From NCBI RefSeq assembly GCF_026340655.1, contig NZ_JAPEOZ010000001.1:6944001-7008000 (forward strand): DNA of 64,000 nucleotides, written 5' to 3'. This document shows positions 16,971 to 25,800 of this stretch, in pieces. The stretch is from Streptomyces sp. NBC_01275 (GTDB lineage: Bacteria; Actinomycetota; Actinomycetes; Streptomycetales; Streptomycetaceae). A program made the position numbers and the translations under genes. The first letter of the stretch is position 1; the number at the start of each line of letters is the position of its first letter. The notes beneath the pieces were generated by a model. That model was not told where the DNA came from and did not search any database. It saw nothing but the letters and a program-made list of their open reading frames with translations.

Positions 16971-17623
16971 GTCCCCTCTCCAGGCGCGCCGCCCTCGTCG
17001 CGGCGGCGGGGGCCCTGCTGGCGGGCTGCGGCGGCCACCCGACCGGTCAGGCCACGACCGCCGGCGCCACGAGCACGCCCTCGGCCCCGGACCACTCCGC
17101 CTCCTCGGGCGCTTCCGGCCAGAGCTCCGGCCGGGCTGCGCATCCCCTCGCGCGCTCGGTCCCGGTCGGCCTGCGGATCCCGGCGATCGGGGTCGACACC
17201 CCGGTCATGCGGCTCGGGCTGGCCGGGGACGGCAGCGTGCAGGTGCCTCCGATCACGGCGCACGACCAGGCGGGCTGGTACGAGCACTCGCCGACGCCGG
17301 GACAGACCGGGCCGTCGGTGATCCTCGCCCACGTCACGGTCGGCGCCTACGGGGACGGGGTGTTCCGCCACCTCGACCGGCTGCGCCGGGGCGACCGGAT
17401 CGCGGCGCGCCTGGAGAACGGCACGACGGCCGAGTTCACCGTCACCGAGGTGCGGACGGTGGCCAAGGACGCGTTCCCGACGAAGGCCGTCTACGGGAAC
17501 GTGGACCGGCCGGAGTTGCGTCTCATCACGTGCGGCGGCCCCCGTACCGGCGACGGATACCGCGACAACGTGATCGTCTTCGCCGCGCTGGGTACCGCGC
17601 CGAGCAGTGCAGGAGAACGTTGA
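16967..17623 (+). CDS. Class F-like sortase with lipoprotein-type signal
   Basis: A 218-residue transpeptidase. The sortase triad is visible: His in VILAHVTVG, Cys in LRLITCGGP, and Arg in GDGYRDNVIVFA. The N-terminus has a twin-arginine stretch (LSRRAALVAAAG) and the lipobox LLAGC, so the enzyme may be lipid-anchored outside the membrane. The start overlaps the preceding surface-protein stop and its own stop overlaps the TTG start of the sigma factor. The tight coupling suggests that anchoring and the regulator are made together. Confidence 0.85.
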   Translation: MSPLSRRAALVAAAGALLAGCGGHPTGQATTAGATSTPSAPDHSASSGASGQSSGRAAHPLARSVPVGLRIPAIGVDTPVMRLGLAGDGSVQVPPITAHDQAGWYEHSPTPGQTGPSVILAHVTVGAYGDGVFRHLDRLRRGDRIAARLENGTTAEFTVTEVRTVAKDAFPTKAVYGNVDRPELRLITCGGPRTGDGYRDNVIVFAALGTAPSSAGER

Positions 17624-18117
17624 AACGGTCCCGATCCCGCGAGAGGGCGGCGTCCGAGCTGTTCGCCGCCCTCTACCCGCGCCTGGCCGGGTGGTGTCGC
17701 CGGCTCGTCGACGACGACGAGACGGCCCACGAGATCGCCTCGGAGGCGTTCACCCGGCTGTGGGCCCGCTGGACGGCCGTGACGGAACCCCAGGGCTTCC
17801 TCTACGTCACCGCCGCCAACCTGGTCCGCGACCACTGGCGCAAGCTGGAGCGCGAACGCCGGGCCGTGCGCCGGGCGACGGTGGAGGCCGCGGTGCGCCC
17901 GCCGGCCGAGCAGGACGACCCCTCGGTCCGGCTGCTCGTGCAGTCCCTGCCCGACCGGCTGCGCGTCCCGATCCTGCTGCACTACTACGCTGACATGCCG
18001 ATCCGGGAGGTGTCCGTGCTGACCGGGCGCAAGGAAGGAACCATCAAGGCCGATCTCCACGCGGCCCGCGAACTGCTCCGCGCCCACCTGAGGAGAAGCC
18101 TTGATCACACCCGATGA
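17620..18117 (+). CDS. ECF-type RNA polymerase sigma factor
   Basis: A 165-residue extracytoplasmic-function sigma factor. Region 2 is seen in ETAHEIASEAFTRLWARW and VTAANLVRDHWRK, and region 4 in REVSVLTGRKEGTIKADLHA, the helix-turn-helix that reads the -35 element. A TTG start at 17620, overlapping the sortase stop and preceded by GGAGAA, gives the shortest sensible protein; the frame is open further upstream. The next gene overlaps it by 17 bases and may encode its membrane anti-sigma partner. Confidence 0.85.
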   Translation: MKRSRSRERAASELFAALYPRLAGWCRRLVDDDETAHEIASEAFTRLWARWTAVTEPQGFLYVTAANLVRDHWRKLERERRAVRRATVEAAVRPPAEQDDPSVRLLVQSLPDRLRVPILLHYYADMPIREVSVLTGRKEGTIKADLHAARELLRAHLRRSLDHTR

Positions 18118-18718
18118 CGACTTCGACGACGGCCCGGACCACGACCACCTCGATCGCCTGGACCACCGTGATCGCCTCGATCGCCTGGACCACCTCGGTC
18201 ACCTGGACCGCCCCGGTCACGACGACCACCTGGGTCACGACGACCCGCTCACCGTCGTCCTGCGTCCCGCGGCCGGCCATCTCGCCCCGCCCGCCGGCCG
18301 CTACGACGAGATCCGGCGGGGCGCCGCCCGCCGCCGGCGCTGGCGTGCCGCGGCCGGGGTCGGCGCGACCTGCGCCGTCGCCGCGCTCGCCGTGCTGCTG
18401 CCGCTGCGCCTGACGGCCCGGGAGGCGCCCGCCTCCCCGGCGGTGCCGCTGGCCCCGCCGCCCGCGAGCAGCCCGTCGACCGTGCCCGACCCGTCGATCA
18501 TGCCCACCCCGTCGACGGCGCCCTCGTCGGCCGAACCGAGCCCTACGCAGGGGACCGTGGCCCCGGTCCCCGAAGACCCGACCCCGGCTGCCTCCGTAGG
18601 CACCGATGCCCCCGGCACCACGGCGGGCACGGAACAGCAGCAGTCGCAGCCGACCGTAGCCCCCGACCAGTCGAGTGCGCCCTCGGATGCGCCGTCCGCG
18701 TCGAGTACGGGCCGTTGA
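18101..18718 (+). CDS. His/Asp-rich membrane protein, possible anti-sigma factor
   Basis: A 205-residue single-pass protein. The N-terminal cytoplasmic part has about 35 residues of nearly pure Asp, His, Leu and Arg in a repeating pattern (HLDRLDHRDRLDRLDH). A basic stretch, one membrane segment (VGATCAVAALAVLLPL) and a Pro/Ser/Thr-rich outer tail follow. TTG start with GGAGAAG just upstream. Overlap with the sigma factor gene suggests an anti-sigma or sensor role, but no known anti-sigma domain is visible. The His/Asp region could bind metal. Confidence 0.62.
   Translation: MITPDDDFDDGPDHDHLDRLDHRDRLDRLDHLGHLDRPGHDDHLGHDDPLTVVLRPAAGHLAPPAGRYDEIRRGAARRRRWRAAAGVGATCAVAALAVLLPLRLTAREAPASPAVPLAPPPASSPSTVPDPSIMPTPSTAPSSAEPSPTQGTVAPVPEDPTPAASVGTDAPGTTAGTEQQQSQPTVAPDQSSAPSDAPSASSTGR
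18131..18245 (+). repeat. Imperfect tandem repeat encoding the His/Asp/Leu stretch
   Basis: Short units such as GATCGCCTGGACCACC recur several times with changes, for example at about 18149 and 18179, and GGTCAC occurs repeatedly after that. The units stay in frame, so slippage would change the number of His/Asp residues without breaking the gene. Confidence 0.65.
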
Positions 18719-18793
18719 GGCCGATTCACGCACCGTAGCCGTCGGCAGGTGACTGCTCCTACCATGGAGGTCTGCCGTCGGGGGAGGGTGGAC

Positions 18794-19759
18794 GTGTCGC
18801 GCAGCACACCGCAGTCGCCGGGGCGCCGGCTGGAGGACTCGATCGCGTGGGCGGTCCGCAACGCGGACGGGGTCGTCGCCATCGGGGTCGCCCTCACCGT
18901 CGGCCTGCTGGACATCACGGACCGGAAGTTCAACGACAACATCGTCACCGGCTCGATCCTGCTGGTCCTGGCCGCGCTGGTCTACGGATCGCTGACCGAG
19001 CGCCGGAGACGGCTGGCCGACATCCGGGACGCGACCGAGGGCACGAGCCGGGCCATCGAGGACCTGTCCATGGTGCGCACGCTGTCCGGCGCCGAGGTGG
19101 GCTTCGCGCACGAGCAGGCCCGTCGCAACACCGCCCGCTGGGTGTTCAAGGGCGGCACCGGCACCTATCTGCGCGCCGTCACGCTCCCGCAGTGCGTCCT
19201 GGAGGCACAGCGGCAGCGCCGCTCCCTCAGCATGAAGATCGACATCGTCAACCCGGCCGACGACCGGGTGTGCGCCGCCTACGCCCGGTTCAGACGCACC
19301 TTCGGCCACCGCCAGGAGGGCGGCGCGTTCACGGAGTGGACCCTCGAACGCACCCGCAAGGAGTCGTACGCCACCGTCCTCGCCGCCAGTTGGCACCGGC
19401 AGCGGCTGGACACCCTGGAGATCGACGTCCATCTGTCCTCGGTGGCCCCGACCCTGCGCTTCGACCTCTCCGACACCTGCCTGATCATCACCCAGGACGA
19501 CCCGCGCCGCGTCAGCCTGTACGTGGAGCGAGGGCGGCCGCTGTACGACTACTACGTCACCGAGTTGCACCAGGGCCGCGAGCAGGCGGTCAAGCTCGAT
19601 CTGCGCGAGGCCACCCCGCTGAGCGAGGAGCCGACCGTCGACGAGGTCAGACGCCTGCTGGAGCGGCTCGGACTGCCCCTGCCCACGAGTTTCACCGACC
19701 GTGACGTCGGCGACATCATCGACAAGGCGCTGCGCGCGGAGGACCCCTACCGCAGGTGA
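18794..19759 (+). CDS. Two-TM membrane protein with unknown C-terminal domain
   Basis: About 321 aa. Two hydrophobic segments (about residues 25-41 and 49-67) are joined by a short loop and followed by a charged helix, then a soluble domain of about 230 residues starting ARWVFKGGTGTYLRAVTLP. The domain alternates predicted strands and helices and has DP-, YARFR- and LYDYYVTELHQ-like segments. I do not recognise it; the layout resembles two-TM effector or sensor proteins of bacterial conflict systems. GTG at 18794 is preferred because GGGGAGG lies just upstream. It heads a set with a cupin and an IMPase-like enzyme. Confidence 0.75.
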   Translation: MSRSTPQSPGRRLEDSIAWAVRNADGVVAIGVALTVGLLDITDRKFNDNIVTGSILLVLAALVYGSLTERRRRLADIRDATEGTSRAIEDLSMVRTLSGAEVGFAHEQARRNTARWVFKGGTGTYLRAVTLPQCVLEAQRQRRSLSMKIDIVNPADDRVCAAYARFRRTFGHRQEGGAFTEWTLERTRKESYATVLAASWHRQRLDTLEIDVHLSSVAPTLRFDLSDTCLIITQDDPRRVSLYVERGRPLYDYYVTELHQGREQAVKLDLREATPLSEEPTVDEVRRLLERLGLPLPTSFTDRDVGDIIDKALRAEDPYRR

Positions 19760-19802
19760 GCGCCGTGTTTTCGCCTTCTGGTTCGCCTTCTGGGGGGACG
19801 CG

Positions 19803-20471
19803 ATGGACTACCCGGCCCTGGAACGGGCCGCCCGGCGGGAGGACTCCGCCGAGCTGGTGCGGCACGCCGCATCGGAACTGCACCAGGTCGTCACGGGCCG
19901 CCGCGCGCTGCACGCGGTGCGCCATCCACTGGGGTTCGTCTGCCTGCCCGTGCTGCGCGACGGGCCGCGGGGCGTCTGCGTGCACGTCTTCGGTCCCACG
20001 GACCCCATCCTGACCGACCATCAGATCCACTCCCACAGCTGGGAGTTGATCAGCACCGTGCTGTACGGACGGCTGGGCAACCGGCGCATGGGCGTGGACG
20101 AGGACACCGAGAAACCCACCCACCGGGTGTTCGAGGTGCACAGCGACCCGACCGGCCTGGACGAACTGCGGCCCACCAGACGGCTGGTGCGCTGTCTGCC
20201 GGGCGCCGAACAGACGAGTTCACGAGGCCAGACCTACGCCCTGCCGGCGGGCGAGTTCCACACCACCGTGGTCCCGGACGGCCGTCCGACCGCCACGCTG
20301 GTGCTGGGGCGGACCCTGCCCGGCCGGGCGGACCTCTCCCTGGGCCCGGTGCGGGCCCCGGGCCACCGGGTGATGCGCAGACAGTGCGACACGGCCCAGA
20401 CCGCCCGGATCGCCCGGGCCGCCCTCTGGAGGATCCATGAGCCCGAACCACCCCGCGAACCCCCCGTCTGA
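19803..20471 (+). CDS. Cupin-fold protein
   Basis: A 222-residue soluble protein with both cupin motifs. Motif 1 is HSHSWE followed by a glycine eight residues on (near residue 75), and motif 2 is GQTYALPAGEFH (near residue 141), an exact G(x)5PxG(x)2H match. The histidines and glutamate would hold a metal ion, as in dioxygenases or isomerases; the reaction is unknown. The ATG lies 43 bases after the two-TM gene, and the end overlaps the next gene by 35 bases, so all three are probably one transcript. Confidence 0.75.
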   Translation: MDYPALERAARREDSAELVRHAASELHQVVTGRRALHAVRHPLGFVCLPVLRDGPRGVCVHVFGPTDPILTDHQIHSHSWELISTVLYGRLGNRRMGVDEDTEKPTHRVFEVHSDPTGLDELRPTRRLVRCLPGAEQTSSRGQTYALPAGEFHTTVVPDGRPTATLVLGRTLPGRADLSLGPVRAPGHRVMRRQCDTAQTARIARAALWRIHEPEPPREPPV

Positions 20472-21396
20472 CCCCGCCTCCGGCTTCACCCCCGACTTCA
20501 CCGCGGAGTGCCGTACGGCGGTGACGGCCGCCGAGGCGGCCGGGGCGCTGCTGCGGTCCCGGTTCCCCGACGGCTTCGCCGCCCGCCCCAAAGGCGCACT
20601 CGGCGACGTCGTCACGGACCTGGACCTGCTCGCCGAACACCTGGTGGTCGACCGGATCCGCGCGGACTTCCCGCACGACCGCATCCTCGCCGAGGAGGCC
20701 GGCGACCTCGGCGGCGAGGGCGGCGCCGAGGACGGCCGCGGCCGCACCTGGCTGGTGGACCCCCTCGACGGCAGCAACAACGTGGTGATCGGACTGCCCG
20801 TCTACGTCGTCGGCATCGCCCTCTGCGTCGACGCGGCGCCCGTGGTCGGCGTGGTCCACGACCCGGTCACCGGACGGACCTGGTCGGCCCGGCACGGCCG
20901 CGGCGCGCACGGGCCCGCCGGACCGCTCGCTCCCGGGAGCCGCCCCCTCTCCCCGGCCGGCCCCCTGCTGGCCTGGACCCAGGGACACGCGGTCCGCCGC
21001 GACGACCCCACGGTCCGTGCGCTGCGGCACACCCTGGAACTCCGCTCCCGCCGACTGCTCCAGCTCTGGGCCCCGCTGGTCGCCTGGGCCATGCTGGCCC
21101 GCGGTGACATCGACGGCTTCGTCGGCTACCGGGCCGAGGCGATCGACCTGCCGGCCGGCGCCCTGCTCGCCCGCGAGGCCGGAGTGGCCCTCCGGCATCT
21201 GGACGGCCGGGACTTCGCCGGCGGCTTCACCGGCCCGGACACCGAGCGGTCCTTCGTCGCGGGCCGCCCGGAGATGCTGCCGACCCTGCTGGACCTGGTG
21301 GCGACGTCCACGCCGGCGGGGCGAACCGGCCGGACGCGCGCCGCCTGGACTACCGGGTCAGCGCCAACGCCCCCACCGACGCGGCCACCGCGCTGA
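20437..21396 (+). CDS. Inositol-monophosphatase-family phosphatase
   Basis: A Mg-dependent sugar or nucleotide phosphatase of 319 aa. Metal sites are seen in LAEEAGDLGG, in DPLDGSNN (family DPxDGTxN) and in EAIDLPAGALLAREAG. Relatives act on inositol phosphates, fructose-1,6-bisphosphate, or 3'-phosphoadenosine phosphate (CysQ); sequence alone does not tell which. The end overlaps the convergent ArsB-type gene by 47 bases, and the last 25 or so residues are Pro/Thr-rich and may not be part of the fold. Overlap with the cupin gene suggests the two act on one pathway. Confidence 0.85.
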   Translation: MSPNHPANPPSDPASGFTPDFTAECRTAVTAAEAAGALLRSRFPDGFAARPKGALGDVVTDLDLLAEHLVVDRIRADFPHDRILAEEAGDLGGEGGAEDGRGRTWLVDPLDGSNNVVIGLPVYVVGIALCVDAAPVVGVVHDPVTGRTWSARHGRGAHGPAGPLAPGSRPLSPAGPLLAWTQGHAVRRDDPTVRALRHTLELRSRRLLQLWAPLVAWAMLARGDIDGFVGYRAEAIDLPAGALLAREAGVALRHLDGRDFAGGFTGPDTERSFVAGRPEMLPTLLDLVATSTPAGRTGRTRAAWTTGSAPTPPPTRPPR

Positions 21397-22708
21397 CCGC
21401 CAGCACCGCGCCCGTCCCCAGCAGGCGGGTCAACGGGACCCGTACCCCGTAGGCGAGGCAGCGTTCGTACCAGAGCAGGGTCGCCAGGGAGGCCCACGGG
21501 GTGATCACCGGGCCCGCGTTGGTGCCGATCAGAAGGGCGAGGAGCTGGTCGTGGTTGGCGACGGGGACCGCGTCCTCGCCGGCCAGGTAGACGGGCAGGT
21601 TGTTGAGGACGTTCGACAGCCCGCCGCCGACCGCCGCCGCCCGGAACTGTCCCAGGACGCCGCCTTCGTCACCGACCGCGGCGGCCAGCAGCTCATGCAG
21701 ACCGTGCGCGTTGACCGTCTCCACCACCAGGAACATCCCCGGCACCATCACCAGCAGCCGCCAGGGGACGAGGGACCAGCGCAGCGCCGAGCGGTCGCGC
21801 AGCGCGAACACCGCCACGGCCGCCGCCGCCGCCGTCGCGGACGCCGCCCACAGCTCCACGTCGGCGACCAGGATCGCCAGCAGAAAGCCCCCGCAGCCCA
21901 GCGCGCAGGCCCGGAACAGCACCGGGTCGGCGGGCCGGTGCACCTCGGGCGGCGCATAACGATCGGCGCCCTTCCCTCGTACGCCTTCGGCCGGTACGCC
22001 GTCCGTGCGTACGCCTTCCGTCTGTACGCCTTCCGTCTGTACTCCCTCCGCCTGTACGTCCTCCGCCTGTACGTCCTGTGCCCGCGTCGCCCCCGGGCCG
22101 TCGCCCCGGGCTGCCGGGCGCTGGGCCGTGCGACGCGCCCGGCGCCAGAAGAAGCCCCACAGACAGGCCATGGTCACCGCGATCGCCGCCAGTTGGGGGG
22201 CCCACATCCGTCCCGCGAGGCCCAGGGGGGACAGTGCCACCCGGTCCGCGGCCAGCAGGTTCGTCAGGTTGGAGACGGGCAGGAGCAGGCTCGCGGTGTT
22301 GGCCAGCCACACCGTGGTCATCGCCAGCGGGACCGCCGCGATGCCGACCCGGGCGGCCAGCGCCAGCATCACCGGGGTCAGCAGGACGGCGGTGGTGTCC
22401 AGGTTCAGGGCGATCGTCGTCACCGAGGCGAAGGCCACGCAGAGGAGGAAGAGGAGCGGGTAGCTGCCCCGGCCCGCCCTGGCGACCCGCGCCGCCACCA
22501 CGTCGAACACCTCGGCCCTGCTGGTCAGTTCGGCCAGCACGATCACCGTGCCCAGGAACGCCAGCAGCGGGGCGATCCGGGTCATCGCGTCGCCCGCCCG
22601 GGCGGTGGGCAGCAGGCCCGAGGCCACGCACGCCAGCCCGACCGTCAGGAGACCGATGGCCACCTTGTCCAGTACATGCAGTCGATGTAGTCGCCATAGA
22701 ACAGACAC
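21350..22708 (-). CDS. ArsB/NhaD-type (ion transporter superfamily) permease
   Basis: A polytopic membrane protein of about 452 aa with ten or more hydrophobic segments. Segments such as TTIALNLDTTAVLLTPV, WLANTASLLLPVSNLTN and GGGLSNVLNNLPVY are typical of ArsB/CitM-like carriers, and NAGPVITPWASLATLLW matches the ArsB pattern. Arsenite, Na+/H+ or dicarboxylate are all possible; no arsenic genes are nearby. The hydrophilic central loop carries the 15-bp repeat noted separately. GTG at 22708 is preferred to a start at 22783, which would overlap the divergent TIR gene's promoter. Confidence 0.8.
   Translation of the reverse strand: MSVLWRLHRLHVLDKVAIGLLTVGLACVASGLLPTARAGDAMTRIAPLLAFLGTVIVLAELTSRAEVFDVVAARVARAGRGSYPLLFLLCVAFASVTTIALNLDTTAVLLTPVMLALAARVGIAAVPLAMTTVWLANTASLLLPVSNLTNLLAADRVALSPLGLAGRMWAPQLAAIAVTMACLWGFFWRRARRTAQRPAARGDGPGATRAQDVQAEDVQAEGVQTEGVQTEGVRTDGVPAEGVRGKGADRYAPPEVHRPADPVLFRACALGCGGFLLAILVADVELWAASATAAAAAVAVFALRDRSALRWSLVPWRLLVMVPGMFLVVETVNAHGLHELLAAAVGDEGGVLGQFRAAAVGGGLSNVLNNLPVYLAGEDAVPVANHDQLLALLIGTNAGPVITPWASLATLLWYERCLAYGVRVPLTRLLGTGAVLAVSAVAASVGALALTR
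21979..22083 (-). repeat. Seven 15-bp tandem repeats in the ArsB-type gene
   Basis: Seven units of 15 bases (GTACGCCTTCCGTCT and variants on the plus strand) lie end to end. Read on the minus strand they encode the pentapeptide series VQTEG/VQAED/VRTDG in the cytoplasmic loop. The units stay in frame, so copy number can vary without loss of the protein. Confidence 0.85.
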
Positions 22709-22812
22709 GGTCGGAAGGGTCGCACACCTGTGCCCCGGTGTGACCAGGGGCTGCGAAACCGGTTCATATCCACGCTCGTTCATTGCATGATGAATACATG
22801 GGGGACCGTCAG

Positions 22813-25800
22813 ATGACCGGTGAGACCGGGCCGTTGGACTTCTTCGTCAGTTATTCGCCCGCCGACGAACGCTGGGCGTCCTGGATCGCCTGGACGCTGG
22901 AGGAGGCCGGATACCGCACGGTCCTCCAGGCCTGGGACTTCGTGCCCGGCACCAACTTCGTGGACTTCATGGACCGGGGCGTCAGCGAGTCCGCGGCCGT
23001 CGTCGCCGTGCTCTCGCGGAACTACGAACGGTCCCGGTACGGCCGGATGGAGTGGCAGGCCGCCCTGCGCGCCGACCCGGACGCCCCCGAGCGCCGGCTG
23101 CTCACCGTGCGGGTCGAGGACATCCCGGTGGAGGGCCTGCTCGCCACCATCACCTACGTCGACCTGGTGCCCGTCGCCGACCCGGCCGCCGCCCGCGACC
23201 TGCTCCTGACCCGGGTCCGCCAGGCCCTCGACGGCCGGGCCCGGCCCAGCCTGCGGCCCGACTACCCGGGCAGCGGCCGGCCCGTGCCGCCCGCCCCCGC
23301 GCCGCCGGTCGCGCCCCCGCCGGACCGGCCGCCGGACCGGCCGCTGGGCCGTCCCGGATGGGCCGGGCGGCGCAGGCCCGCGGCGCCGCCCGTGTACCCG
23401 CGCGTCCCGGGGGACGCCGCGACCAGGGACACCGTCACCGTGCTCCAGCTGGCCGGGCCCGCCTTCGGGCGCGGCCAGGATCCGGCCGAACTGCAGGCGG
23501 CGATCTGGGGGGATCTGGTCGAGCTCGCCGACGCCGGCGCCCCGTCCCCCGATCTGCTGGTGGTCACCGGCGACCTCACCGCCTCCGGCAGCCCCCGCGA
23601 GTTCGACCAGGCGCTGGCCTTCCTCACCGGACTGCGCGCGCTGCTCGGCCTCGAACCCCACCGGGTCGCCCTCGTCCCCGGCGGCCACGACGTCAACCAG
23701 GCCGCCTGCCGCGCCTACTTCAGCACCTGCGAGGCCGACGAGATGCCGCCCCGGCCGCCCTACTGGCCCAAGTGGCGGCACTTCGCCCGGCTCTTCCAGG
23801 AGCTGTACCAGGGACTCGACGCGGTCTTCGACAGCGACCAGCCATGGACCCTCTTCCCCGTGCCCGAACTGCACACCGTCGTCGCGGGACTCAACTCCTC
23901 CATGGCCTACAGCCACCGGCTCGACGACCAGTACGGCCTGGTCGGACCCGAACAGGCCGCCTGGTTCGCCCAGGCGCTGCGACCGTACGAGGAGGAGGGG
24001 TGGCTGCGGATCGGCGCGCTGCGCCACGCCCCCGGCGCCGCCCGGACCGCCGCGCCGCGCGGCGCCGCCCCGGACGGCTCCGGGCCGCTGCGCGACACCG
24101 ACGTGTTCGCCCGCCTCACCGCACCCCGCCTCCATCTGCTGCTGCACGGCCCGGCGGGCGGCGGCGCGCATCCCGCCCTGGCCACCGCCGCCGGCGAACT
24201 GCCGCTGCTCGGGGCCGCCGGGCCCGCCCGCCACCAGCTGCTGCGCCTCGGCCGCGAGGGGCTCGCCGCCTGGCCGGGCCCCGGCGAGCCGCGGCGCAGC
24301 CGGGTCCAGTGGCGGCGGGCGCACCGCGCGTTCGCCCCGGACGAGGCGGCCTCCACCGACGTCCCGGACGCGGTCGCCGCCCCCGACGCCGAGCCGCGCG
24401 CCGTGCAGTCCCCGGCCGAGATCCTGCTGGCCCGCGTCGCCGAGGTCTGCCGGACCCGGCACGAGGGCGCCCAGATCCGCCCGGTCGCCGGACCGGTGCC
24501 CCAACTCCTGGTCACCTGGACCCAGTCGGGCTTCGTGCGACAGCAGCGCGTCGCCGTGCACACCGGCACTCCGACCGCCCAGGACGTCGACCGGATCGTC
24601 GCCCTCGTGCACGCGGCCGACTCCCAGACCGAGGCCGAACTCGTCCACGACGGCCCGCCGCCCGCCCGCGACCTGCGCGACCTGGCCCGCCGCAGAGGCG
24701 TCCGGGTGCGCAGCTTCACCGAGTTCCAGGGCCTGCTCGACCTGCGCGCCTACGTCGGCGCCCAGAGCGAGCGGCTGCGCACCGACCCCCGCTATCCGCC
24801 GGGCATGTATCTGCCCCAGCGGTACCGGGAGGTGGAGCGCATCGACGCCGAGGACCGCGACGGCCTGGTCGACGACATGCTCCGCCTCCTCGACTCCGAC
24901 CAGGGCCGCTTTCTGCTGCTGCTCGGCGACTTCGGCCACGGCAAGACCTTCGCGCTGCGCGAGCTGGCCCGCCGTATCCCCACCGAACTGCCCCACCTGG
25001 TGCCGCTGCTGGTGGAACTGAACGCGCTGGACCGGGCCTACTCCTTCGAGGGACTGGTCGCCGCCCACCTCGCCGTCCACGGCGTCGACGACATCGACCT
25101 GCGCGCCTTCCGCTACATGCTCCAACAGGGCCGGATCGTGCTCCTCTTCGACGGCTTCGACGAACTCGTCACCCGGGTCACCTACGACCGCGCCGCCGAA
25201 CGCCTCCAGGTGCTGCTGGACTCCGCCGTCGACCACGCCAAGATCGTCGTCAGCAGCCGCACCCAGCACTTCCGCTCCCGGGGCCAAGTGCTCACCGCGC
25301 TCGGCGAGCGCGTCGGCCTGCTCCCGCACCGACGCGTCCTCGCGGTCCAGGAGTTCACCCCGCAGCAGATCCGCGCCTACCTGGTCAACCGCTACGACGG
25401 CGACGACCGCGCCGCCGACCGCAGGGTGCGCCTCCTCGACGCCATCCCCGACCTGATGGTCCTGTGCCGCAACCCCCGACTTCTGGGCTTCGTCGCCGAC
25501 CTCGACGACGACCAGCTGCGCGCCGTCGCCGGCGCCGGACGCGCGCTCAGCCCCGCCGGCCTCTACCAGGAGGTGCTCTCCGCCTGGCTGCGCCACGAGC
25601 GGCAGCGCGCCGCCGGCGGCCCCGGCCGGGCCCCCGGACTCAGCGAGGACCAGCTCTGGCACGCGGTCACCGCGCTCGCCCTGCGACTGTGGGAGAGCGG
25701 CCAGGACTCGCTGCGGCTGGACGAGCTGACCGACGTGGCGGAGACCCTCACCGGTCTCGCCGACAGCCGGCTGTCCGTTCCGCAGGCCGCGCACGCCGTC

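Noticed and set aside
20437..22708. A toxin-antitoxin or arsenic resistance operon with the ArsB-type gene
   Set aside because: The permease is on the opposite strand to the IMPase gene, and no arsR, arsC or toxin-like gene is near.
22798..22812. Translation of the TIR gene from ATG 22798 or TTG 22783
   Set aside because: No ribosome binding site lies upstream of either, while GGGGGA is well placed before ATG 22813. A leaderless start at 22798 cannot be excluded.
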